NCBI GenBank assembly: GCA_009380045.1 | Contig: WHSN01000015.1 | Coordinates: forward strand, 1-40,242 | Length of the DNA stretch: 40,242 bases | Source of the DNA: Luteitalea sp. | GTDB lineage: Bacteria > Acidobacteriota > Vicinamibacteria > Vicinamibacterales > CAVVIG01 | Direction of reading: 5' to 3' | Shown: one piece after another, positions 18,044 through 26,102 of the stretch | How the letters are laid out: the number at the start of each line of letters is the position of its first letter | Position numbering within the stretch: the first letter of the stretch is position 1 | Program-made: the position numbers and the translations under genes | The notes under the pieces: generated by a model | What the model was told of the DNA's origin: nothing | The model's input: the letters and a program-made list of their open reading frames with translations, nothing else | Databases searched by the model: none

Positions 18044-18845
18044 GCTGCCATGGGAGCTGCCGTATCTGGGCCAGATTACGGTCTACACCTACGGCGTGCT
18101 GCTGGCGAGTGCCTACCTCCTCGGCCTGAAGCTCGCGATGGTCCGCGCCAAGGCGCGCGGCCTCGACCAGACCCGGGTGCTCGATCTGGGCATCTACATC
18201 ATCATCAGCGCGCTGGTCGGCGCCAAGCTGCTCCTTTTCTTCACCGACTTCCGGACATTCACGAGCAATCCGCGGGAACTGCTCACCCTGGTCCGCGCCG
18301 GTGGCGTCTTCTACGGCGGCTTGATCCTGGCGGTGATCGTCGCGCTGTGGTACATCCGGCGCATCGGCCTGCCGCTCTGGACCACCTGCGATGTCTTCGC
18401 TCCGGGCATCGCCCTGGGGCACGTCGTCGGCCGCATCGGCTGCTTCTTCGCCGGATGCTGCTACGGCAAGCCGACCACGGTGTCGTGGGCGATCACCTTC
18501 ACCGACCCGTACGCCGCCACCAACGTCGGCACCCCGCTCAATGTCCCGCTGCACCCGACGCAGTTGTACGAGGCCGGGGCCGAGGCAGTGATTCTGGTGT
18601 TGCTGCTCGGGACCGAATCGCGCGGCACTCGCTTCCCTGGCCGCACCTTCTGGCTCTACATGCTGCTCTATGCAGTCTCCCGCTACGCGATCGAGATCTT
18701 CAGGGGCGACCCGCGAGGCAGCGTGCTCATGTTCTCCACCTCCCAGTTCATCTCGCTGATCCTGGCGCCGCTCGCGGTGATCAGGCTGGTGTATCTCAGA
18801 AGGCGCGGAGCCCCCGCCCCGAAGGTCGCGCGCAAGGCGGCCTGA
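18024..18845 (+). CDS. lgt: Prolipoprotein diacylglyceryl transferase
   Basis: GGVFYGGLILAV, GHVVGRIGCFFAGCCYGKPT, LHPTQLYEA. Confidence 0.95.
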   Translation: MHPRLFELPWELPYLGQITVYTYGVLLASAYLLGLKLAMVRAKARGLDQTRVLDLGIYIIISALVGAKLLLFFTDFRTFTSNPRELLTLVRAGGVFYGGLILAVIVALWYIRRIGLPLWTTCDVFAPGIALGHVVGRIGCFFAGCCYGKPTTVSWAITFTDPYAATNVGTPLNVPLHPTQLYEAGAEAVILVLLLGTESRGTRFPGRTFWLYMLLYAVSRYAIEIFRGDPRGSVLMFSTSQFISLILAPLAVIRLVYLRRRGAPAPKVARKAA

Positions 18846-18852
18846 GAACGAG

Positions 18853-19800
18853 GTGGCGCGCCTCACGTTGACCGTTCCCGAGGACCACGATGGCGCTCGC
18901 CTCGACCGCTTCCTCGCGTCGGTCCTGGCGGAATCCCGGTCGCAGCTTCAGCGCCTGATCAAGGAAGAGCGGGTCCTGGTGGATGGGCGGGCCGCGAAAG
19001 CAAACCAGCCGGTGAAGCCCGGGCAGGTGGTTGTCCTGAACGTGCCGCAGCCGATCGACGCGGCGCCGCAACCGGAGCCGCTCGACGTTCCGATCCTCTA
19101 CCAGGACGCCGATCTCATCGTCGTCGACAAGCCGGCCGGGATGGTGGTGCATCCCGCGGCGGGGCATGAAGGAGGGACGCTGGTGAATGCGCTGCTGCAC
19201 CATGTTGACGATCTGAGCGGGATCGGCGGTGAAAAACGGCCTGGCATCGTCCACCGCCTCGATCGCGGGACCTCGGGGTTGATGGTGGTGGCCAAGCACG
19301 ACGCCGCACACGAGGAGCTCTCACGCCAGTTTCACGATCGCGAGGTGGAAAAGGAGTATCTCGCCCTGGTGTGGGGCGTCGTGCAGGCCGGGCGCAGGAT
19401 CGACGCGCCCATCGGCCGCGATCCGGTTGACCGCAAGAAGATGTCGGCGAAGTCCCGACGGAGCCGCGACGCCGTCACGCGCATTGTCCGGGCCGAGCAT
19501 CTGAACCCTGCTGTGACGCTCGCCCAGATTGCGATTCATACCGGGCGGACCCATCAGATTCGGGTTCATCTGAGCGCGATCGGTCATCCGATCGTGGGCG
19601 ATGCGCTCTATGGAGGCGTGCACCGGCGCGTGCCCGGCGACACTCGGGCGGTGACACGCCTGCAGCGGCCGTTCCTGCACGCGGCACATCTCGTGTTCCT
19701 GCATCCGACCGACCGCCGCCGTATGGACTTCACCAGTGCCCTCCCGCCGGACCTGCAGAGCGTGCTGGACGACCTGCGCGAGAAAAACGCGAAACCCTGA
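18853..19800 (+). CDS. rluD: RluA/RluD family pseudouridine synthase with S4 domain
   Basis: LDRFLAS...RLIKEERVLVDGRAAK (S4), GIVHRLDRGTSGLMVVAK, GRTHQIRVHLSAIGHPIVGD. Confidence 0.93.
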   Translation: MARLTLTVPEDHDGARLDRFLASVLAESRSQLQRLIKEERVLVDGRAAKANQPVKPGQVVVLNVPQPIDAAPQPEPLDVPILYQDADLIVVDKPAGMVVHPAAGHEGGTLVNALLHHVDDLSGIGGEKRPGIVHRLDRGTSGLMVVAKHDAAHEELSRQFHDREVEKEYLALVWGVVQAGRRIDAPIGRDPVDRKKMSAKSRRSRDAVTRIVRAEHLNPAVTLAQIAIHTGRTHQIRVHLSAIGHPIVGDALYGGVHRRVPGDTRAVTRLQRPFLHAAHLVFLHPTDRRRMDFTSALPPDLQSVLDDLREKNAKP

Positions 19801-19837
19801 GCGCCGGACCCTTCGGGGCCGCCGCTCAAGCCGGGCC

Positions 19838-20359
19838 ATGCCCGCTGGAGCCATGATGGAGACTGTCTACAGAGGGCGTGTGTTCTCGGTCGAAGTCGGC
19901 CGGAGGCGCTTTCCGAACGGCCGCGACCACGAGGTGGCGATCGTCCGCCACCCGCCGTCCGTCGTGCTGATCCCGATTGAGGACGATGGGCGCGTGATGC
20001 TGATCAGGCAATACCGGGTGAGCGTCGATCGCGAGCTGTGGGAGCTGCCGGCGGGCAGCCTCGATCCCGGTGAGAGCGCTGAGGCGGCCGCCGCGCGGGA
20101 ATGCGAAGAGGAGATCGGCCTCGCGCCCGGGAAGATCGAGCGGCTGCGGGCGCTGTTCCCGGCCCCTGGATTCTGCGACGAAGAATTGATCTTCTTCCGC
20201 CTGTCCGATCTCCGCGCCCCCGACGCCGGCTCGAGCGCGCGGCCCGACGAGGACGAAGACATCCGGCCGCAGCCGTTCGCGGTGGCCGAGGCGAAAGCGA
20301 TGGTCGCACGGGGCGACATCGTCGATCTCAAGACGGCCTACGCGCTCACGCTGCTCTAG
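19838..20359 (+). CDS. NUDIX hydrolase (ADP-ribose pyrophosphatase type)
   Basis: [28 protein letters not shown] box. Start may be 19838, 19853 or 19856. Confidence 0.9.
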   Translation: MPAGAMMETVYRGRVFSVEVGRRRFPNGRDHEVAIVRHPPSVVLIPIEDDGRVMLIRQYRVSVDRELWELPAGSLDPGESAEAAAARECEEEIGLAPGKIERLRALFPAPGFCDEELIFFRLSDLRAPDAGSSARPDEDEDIRPQPFAVAEAKAMVARGDIVDLKTAYALTLL

Positions 20360-22805
20360 GTCGGCGGAGGCACCTGGCTGACCGACCGTGACGCCCGCTT
20401 CGTGATGCGAACGACATCGGAAGACACCGGCTCGAGGGCCAGCGCCAGCACCTCGTCAATCGTCGAGACGAGGTGCACGACCAGATCCTTCCCGAGCTCC
20501 GGCGTGAGATCCTCGTTGATGTTCTTCGCGTTCTGCCTCGGCAAGATGATCTCCTGGATGCCAACGCGACGGGCGGCCAGCACCTTCTCCTTGATACCGC
20601 CAACCGGCAGCACGCGGCCCGACAGGGTAATCTCGCCGGTCATCGCCACGTCCCCTCGGACCGGGCGTCCGGTCAGTTGCGATGCCATCGCCGCGGCCAT
20701 CGTCACGCCCGCCGAAGGGCCGTCCTTGGGAATCGCCCCGGACGGCACGTGCACGTGCATCTCGGCGCTCTTGAAGAAGTCGGGGTCGATGCCGTACTCG
20801 CGCGCGTGGGTGCGCAGCCACGCAGCGCGGCGCGGGCCGATTCCTTCATCACGTCGCCGAGCTGTCCGGTGAGCGTGAGCGAGCCGGTGCCAGCCATGCG
20901 TGACGCTTCGACGAAGAGCACCTCGCCGCCGACGGGCGTCCACGCCATGCCGATCGCGACGCCCGGCTCCTTGGTGCGCTCCTCCATCTCCTCATCGAGG
21001 AACCTGGGCGCGCCGAGCATCTGGCCGACGACCTCCGGCGTCACCTCGACGTGCGCCTCGTCACCCTCCGCCCGACGCCGCGCCGCCTTGCGGCACAACG
21101 CGCCAATCTCGCGCTCGAGGTTCCGGACACCGGCTTCCCGCGTGTATCCCCGGATCACCGCGCGCAACGCATCGGGCGTGAACCGGATGTACTCCGCCGT
21201 CAGCCCGTGGTTCTTCACCTGTTTGTCGACCAGGTGATCGGTGGCGATCTTCAGCTTCTCCTCTTCGGTGTAGCCGGCGATCTCGAGCACCTCCATCCGA
21301 TCCCGAAGCGGAGCCGGGATCGGATCGAGCACATTGGCGGTGGTCACGAACAGCACTTCCGACAGGTCGAACGGCACATCGAGGTAGTGGTCGCGGAACG
21401 TGTAGTTCTGCTCCGGATCGAGCACTTCGAGCAGGGCCGACGACGGATCGCCGCGGAAGTCGGAGCCGAGCTTGTCGATCTCGTCGAGGATGAAGACCGG
21501 GTTCTTGGACTCGGCGCGCCGCAGGCCCTGGATGATCTGTCCGGGCAGGGCCCCGATGTACGTGCGGCGGTGGCCACGGATCTCGGCCTCGTCGCGCATG
21601 CCGCCGAGCGACACGCGAACGAACTTCCGGCCAAGTGACTCGGCTATCGAGCGCGCCAGCGACGTCTTCCCGACGCCCGGAGGCCCGACGAAGCACAAGA
21701 TCGGCCCCTTCACGTCGGGGTTCAGCTTCCTGACCGCGAGGTACTCGAGGATCCGGTCCTTGGCTTTCTCCAGCCCGGAGTGGTCGTTGTTCAGGACCTC
21801 GAGCGTGTGAGGCAGATCGATCACTTCATCGGTCCGCTTCGCCCACGGCAGCGCGACCAGCCAGTCGAGATAGGTGCGGGAGACCGTGTACTCCGCGGCC
21901 GAGGCTGGCATTCTCGACAGGCGATCGAGCTCCCGGAGCGCTTCCTTCTTCACCGGCTCGGGCATCCCGGCGGCCTCGACCTTCTCCGCCAGCTCCTCGA
22001 TCTCCTTCGTCTGATCGTCGCCCTCGCCGAGCTCCTTCTGAATCGCCTTCATCTGCTCCCGCAGGAAATACTCGCGCTGATTCTTTCCGACCTCGGACTG
22101 CACCTGTGACTGGATCTTCGATCCGAGCTCGAGCACCTCGAGCTCCTTGATCAGGATGCGGTTGAGGCTGTCCATGCGGCCGCGGATGTCGAGCGTCTCG
22201 AGCACCTCCTGCTTCACCGGCGTGCTGATCGTCGTCAGGCTCGAGGCGATGAAGTCGGCCAGGCGCCCCGGCTCGGTGATGTTCATCGCCAGCGTCTGCA
22301 GGTCGTCGGACAGAAGCGGCGACAGCGAGACGACCTGCTGGAAATTCGTCTTGATGTTGCGGGCAAGCGCGTCGATCTCGAGCCGATCGGCGTCATTGGT
22401 CCCTTCGTTCGCGGCGTGGACTCTCGCGCGCAGGTACGGCTGGCCGCTGACGATTTCGTCGAGCGCCAGCCTCGCCAGGCCCTGGACGATGAGACGCAGG
22501 CTGCCATCGGGCAGCTTGAACATCTTGTGAATATGAGTGGCGGTCCCGACGGTATACAGGTCCTGCTGCCCGGGCTCCTCGACTGCGGCGTCATGCTGGG
22601 TGAAGACCGCGATCAGCTTGCCGCTGGCAATCGCATCGTCGATGAGGCGTACCGAGCTTTCGCGCGCCACGGCGAGCGGCATGAAAGAATTCGGAAACAG
22701 CACGGTGTCGCGAAGCGGCAGGATCGGCAGCTCGGAAGGAATCGCAAGCGGCCGATCGCCGACCGCGACTTCCTCGGCCTTGATGTCCTCGATCTGATCG
22801 CTCAT
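20356..22805 (-). pseudogene. lon: ATP-dependent Lon protease, apparent single-nucleotide frameshift near 20822
   Basis: 22805-20703 frame: LPILPLRDTVLFPNSFMPL, GPPGVGKTSLARSIAESLGRKF, then [12 protein letters not shown]; continuation [41 protein letters not shown] (catalytic Ser/Lys part) is in the adjacent frame (ORF ending 20356). Confidence 0.9.
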
Positions 22806-22910
22806 GTGCGACCTCCAGACACGACTGAAGTTGTTCGGGAAAACGCCGGTGGGAGGGCGTGCGGGCTCCGCCACCGGCGGAGCCCGCAAAAAGGGTGCGG
22901 GACGCCGAGC

Positions 22911-23369
22911 TTAGACGTCGAGGAAGAGCGACGAGGCGCCACGGCGCGCCACGTTCTGACGCTCGCGCTGCTCGGCCATTTCGCGGGCTTCCTCGCAGTC
23001 TTTGCAGCGGACCGCGAAGGGGAGCGCACGCAGCCGCTTCCCGGCAATCTCCTCCCCGCAGTCGAAGCAGTTGCCGTAATCGCCTTGCTCGAGCCGGGTC
23101 AGCGCATCGTTGATTTTGTTCAACGTCTCGGACTTCATCTGGATGAGCGCGAGCTCGAGGTCCCCCTGGATGTCGGCCTCGGAGCTCTCGACCGCGTCCA
23201 GGACCTCGTTGGACTTGACGCCCCAGGTCCCTTCGGCACGGACGTCGCGCATTTTTCCCTGCACTTCGGCCTGGATTTCGCGACGACGATCTTCGAGCAT
23301 GAGCTTCAGATCGCTGTAACGGGACTGCGTTTGGTTTTCAGTCCCTACCTTCTTCGCCGTATTCTTCAT
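22911..23369 (-). CDS. DksA/TraR family zinc-finger protein
   Basis: TLNKINDALTRLEQGDYGNCFDCGEEIAGKRLRALPFAVRCKDCEE. Confidence 0.88.
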   Translation of the reverse strand: MKNTAKKVGTENQTQSRYSDLKLMLEDRRREIQAEVQGKMRDVRAEGTWGVKSNEVLDAVESSEADIQGDLELALIQMKSETLNKINDALTRLEQGDYGNCFDCGEEIAGKRLRALPFAVRCKDCEEAREMAEQRERQNVARRGASSLFLDV

Positions 23370-23464
23370 GACGCCGCTCCTTCCACTCCTCCCGAAGGGC
23401 CGGGAGACCGCCTGTAAGATTGCTGCTGCCCGTTTATGACGCCCAAGATTCCTGTGTCTTAGCA

Positions 23465-23490
23465 AATATATTGCCAGCGTTTGCCAGCCT
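23465..23490 (-). promoter_or_regulatory. Candidate activator-type promoter: 10-bp-period direct repeat next to -10 TATATT
   Basis: Plus strand AATATA (23465-23470) then TTGCCAGCGT TTGCCAGCCT. Confidence 0.35.
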
Positions 23491-23802
23491 GAGGTTCTAT
23501 CGTCGAAATCCTCGTTCGTCGCCGCTCGATCGCCAAGTAACTAGTATCGGTCAATTGCGGCCCCACCATTTACGCGCTGAGGACCGGCTGAGTCTAGCGA
23601 ACTAAGCGCCGCTATTGCAACAGTTACGACCAGTCGATCGACCGACATGGATCGGTTGATTCCCACGTAACGCTGATTTAGACGCCAATAGAGGCTCCTG
23701 GGTTCTCGGGTATGCGGGGCGTTTGACCGTCCTGTTTCGGAGACGGTCGGTGTCCAGAGAATGACTTGGCTGGCGTTCAATCGTTTCCGGCTGGCGCGGG
23801 CT

Positions 23803-24381
23803 CTATTGGATTTTTGTGTCACGCAATGACATGTTCGGCACAATACCCCGCTCGACGAGGAGACGGCCGCTGCGCGCACTGCCCGTCTTCAGCCACCGTT
23901 CGTGCAGACGCAGCAGATCGGTGTTCGACGAGCACGAAGAGCGCTCGCTGACCTCCGACAGAACGTCGACGAATCCGACGAAATTCTCGGCGAGCTCGGC
24001 AAACACGGGTGAGAGGGCGTCGGTCTCGCGGCGGCTCAGCATGCCATAGGCCACTCCACCGATGCTCACGTAGTAGTCCACATCCACCAGTTTGCGGCGA
24101 AAGGAGTCGGAGAAAAAGCCGCAGACAAACAGCGAGCCGTCGCCGATCTGCTTCAGGCTGGTCCGCTGCTGGACGCCGCCGCTGGCGAGCGCGCGGGCGA
24201 GCTGCACGGCGAGCGGCTCGTCGGTTTCCCGGGCGGGGCGCTGGAGAAAGCCGGCGAGCAACTGCACGACGTAGAAGCTCGTGAGCTCGTGCGCGGCAAT
24301 ACGCTGGTGGGCCAGCGCTTCGTCGACGAGCCCCTTGAAGTATTCAACCGCGGACTCGCGTTGCACTCTCACATCGCTCAT
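23803..24381 (-). CDS. Conserved-looking uncharacterised protein
   Basis: Start MSDVRVQRESAVEYFKGLVDEALAHQ...; CGFFSDSFRRKLVDVDYYVSIGGVAYGMLSRR core; no family I can name with confidence. Confidence 0.75.
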   Translation of the reverse strand: MSDVRVQRESAVEYFKGLVDEALAHQRIAAHELTSFYVVQLLAGFLQRPARETDEPLAVQLARALASGGVQQRTSLKQIGDGSLFVCGFFSDSFRRKLVDVDYYVSIGGVAYGMLSRRETDALSPVFAELAENFVGFVDVLSEVSERSSCSSNTDLLRLHERWLKTGSARSGRLLVERGIVPNMSLRDTKIQ

Positions 24382-24466
24382 ACATCGGCCTCGGACGAAG
24401 GCGCCGTTGCAAGGCGCGTTCCGATGAGTTGGGGAGGCTCGGGCGGAATCATACAATAGAGCACTG

Positions 24467-25108
24467 ATGACGTGTCCCCTTTGCGGCGTCCGAAACGCTC
24501 GCCGGAGCTGTCCCGCGATCGCACAACAGATCTGTGCCCTGTGCTGCGGCACCAAGCGGTTGTCGGAAATCCGTTGCCCCGACGATTGCGGCTATCTGCA
24601 GTCGGCACGGGAACATCCTGCCGCGGCGATCGTCCGCCGGCAGGCACGCGACTGGTCGCTCCTCATCGAAGGCGCGCGTGACTTGAGCGCCACGCAAACC
24701 GACCTGTTCCTGGTGCTCGCGACGTTTCTCGCCGACTACCAGCCGTCGGAGCTTCATATGCTGCTCGACGAAGACGTGACCGAGGCGGCCGGTTCGCTCG
24801 CCGCCACCTTCGAGACTTCGGCCCGCGGCGTCATCTACGAGCATCGGCCGGCCTCGCTGCCCGCCGAGCGGCTGGTCTCGGCCATCAAGCCGTTGCTTGC
24901 TGAGGCAGGGCCGCGTGGCGGATCCTCGTTCGAGCGGGACGCGGCGGTGGTGCTCCGGAAGCTCGAAGACGCAGCGGCGAGGATGAGGAACCTCGAACCG
25001 GCGAACCGCCGCTCATTTGTCGATCTCCTGCGGCGAGTCGTCCGGAAGCCGGGCGGCGAGCCGCCACCGGCCACCCAGACCGAGCCCACTCGCTTGATAC
25101 TGCCGTAA
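24467..25108 (+). CDS. Uncharacterised protein with N-terminal Cys cluster
   Basis: MTCPLCGVRNARRSCPAIAQQICALCCGTKRLSEIRCPDDCGYL, followed by helical region. Confidence 0.8.
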   Translation: MTCPLCGVRNARRSCPAIAQQICALCCGTKRLSEIRCPDDCGYLQSAREHPAAAIVRRQARDWSLLIEGARDLSATQTDLFLVLATFLADYQPSELHMLLDEDVTEAAGSLAATFETSARGVIYEHRPASLPAERLVSAIKPLLAEAGPRGGSSFERDAAVVLRKLEDAAARMRNLEPANRRSFVDLLRRVVRKPGGEPPPATQTEPTRLILP

Positions 25109-25122
25109 GTGCTGGTTATACT
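25094..25122 (+). promoter_or_regulatory. Sigma70-type promoter TTGATA-17-TATACT with embedded inverted repeat
   Basis: TTGATA 25094-25099, TATACT 25117-25122; CCGTAAG (25103-25109)...CTTACGG (25121-25127). Confidence 0.55.
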
Positions 25123-25193
25123 TACGGATTGGGCTATCGGGAAACCGGGTCGGTGATCATCCGAGCGTCGAGACACGTGATCGTTGGCTCTCA

Positions 25194-25273
25194 ATGACCC
25201 GATCACCAGATGACCCGATCACCCGATGACCCGATCACCGGATGACCCGATCACCCGATGACCCAATGACCAG
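25194..25273 (+). repeat. Five 16-bp tandem repeats ATGACCCGATCACCNG upstream of rpmB
   Basis: ATGACCCGATCACCAG, ..CCCG, ..CCGG, ..CCCG, ATGACCCAATGACCAG; each unit is two related 8-mers. Confidence 0.9.
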
Positions 25274-25292
25274 ATTCTCGAGAGGGCAGTCA

Positions 25293-25484
25293 ATGGCGAA
25301 GCGTTGCGAGATATGTGGAAAGACGCCGGTTGTCGGCCGGCAGGTGAGCCATGCGCACAACGTCAGCGCGCGTCGGTTCGAGCCGAACCTGCAATCGGTT
25401 CGCGCCGTGATCAACCGCGGGGTGAAGCGGATTCGCGTCTGCACCCGCTGTCTCCGCTCTCACAAGGTGGTCAAGGCCGCGTGA
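25293..25484 (+). CDS. rpmB: 50S ribosomal protein L28
   Basis: MAKRCEICGKTPVVGRQVSHAHNVSARRFEPNLQ...RIRVCTRCLRS. Confidence 0.95.
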   Translation: MAKRCEICGKTPVVGRQVSHAHNVSARRFEPNLQSVRAVINRGVKRIRVCTRCLRSHKVVKAA

Positions 25485-25861
25485 ACCAGGCGATTTCGAG
25501 TCCGGACGCGCCAACGGCCATCGGACCGTATTCGTCGGCGCTGCGCGCCGGTCAGCTGCTCTTCATCTCCGGCCAGGTGCCGTTCGACCCCGCCACCTCG
25601 GAAATGATCGACGGCGACATCGCCGCCCAAACCCGCCGCGTGCTGCAGAACATCGGCGCGCTGCTCGAAGCCGGCGGGCTGTCCTACGCGTCGGTCGTGC
25701 GGACCACCGTCTTTCTCGCCGACATGGACGACTTCGCCGCGATGAACGACGCCTACCGCACGTTCTTCGCCGAACCCTACCCCGCTCGTTCCACGGTCCA
25801 GGCGGCGCGGCTTCCGCGCGACGCCCGCATCGAGATCGACGTCATCGCCAGCTACGCGTAA
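25481..25861 (+). CDS. ridA: RidA/YjgF family enamine/imine deaminase
   Basis: AIGPYSSALRAGQLLFISGQVPFDP...YPARSTVQAARLPRDARIEIDVIA; GTG overlapping rpmB stop. Confidence 0.92.
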   Translation: MNQAISSPDAPTAIGPYSSALRAGQLLFISGQVPFDPATSEMIDGDIAAQTRRVLQNIGALLEAGGLSYASVVRTTVFLADMDDFAAMNDAYRTFFAEPYPARSTVQAARLPRDARIEIDVIASYA

Positions 25862-26012
25862 CAGCGCGTGGTGCTGATTCGTCAGTTCTGGCGGCCACGA
25901 CGTTTGCCGCAGCGACCACAGCACGCAAATGTTTTTCCAAGCTGAATCGGCGAGGACAGTCCTTGCTAGAGCGGTTCGATCTGCCGTAGCAGTCTTTCAT
26001 CACGACGGCATT

Positions 26013-26079
26013 CACGAAGGAACACGAAGTTTCTTTGCCAAGAAGCTTCGGGATCCTCGTGGCCCTTCGAGGCTTCGTG
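26013..26079. repeat. CACGAAG...CTTCGTG inverted-repeat element
   Basis: CACGAAG at 26013-26019 and 26023-26029, CTTCGTG at 26073-26079 in the ridA/rel convergent gap. Confidence 0.55.
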
Positions 26080-26102
26080 ATACGCGCAATTGAAATCGGC
26101 AC

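Noticed and set aside
23541-23879. 112-aa minus ORF in the dksA/hypothetical gap
   Set aside because: No protein-like motifs, overlaps the 3' end of the neighbouring gene and unusual composition; kept as non-coding.
25194-25273. CRISPR array interpretation of the rpmB-upstream repeats
   Set aside because: Directly contiguous 16-bp tandem units without spacers and no cas genes.
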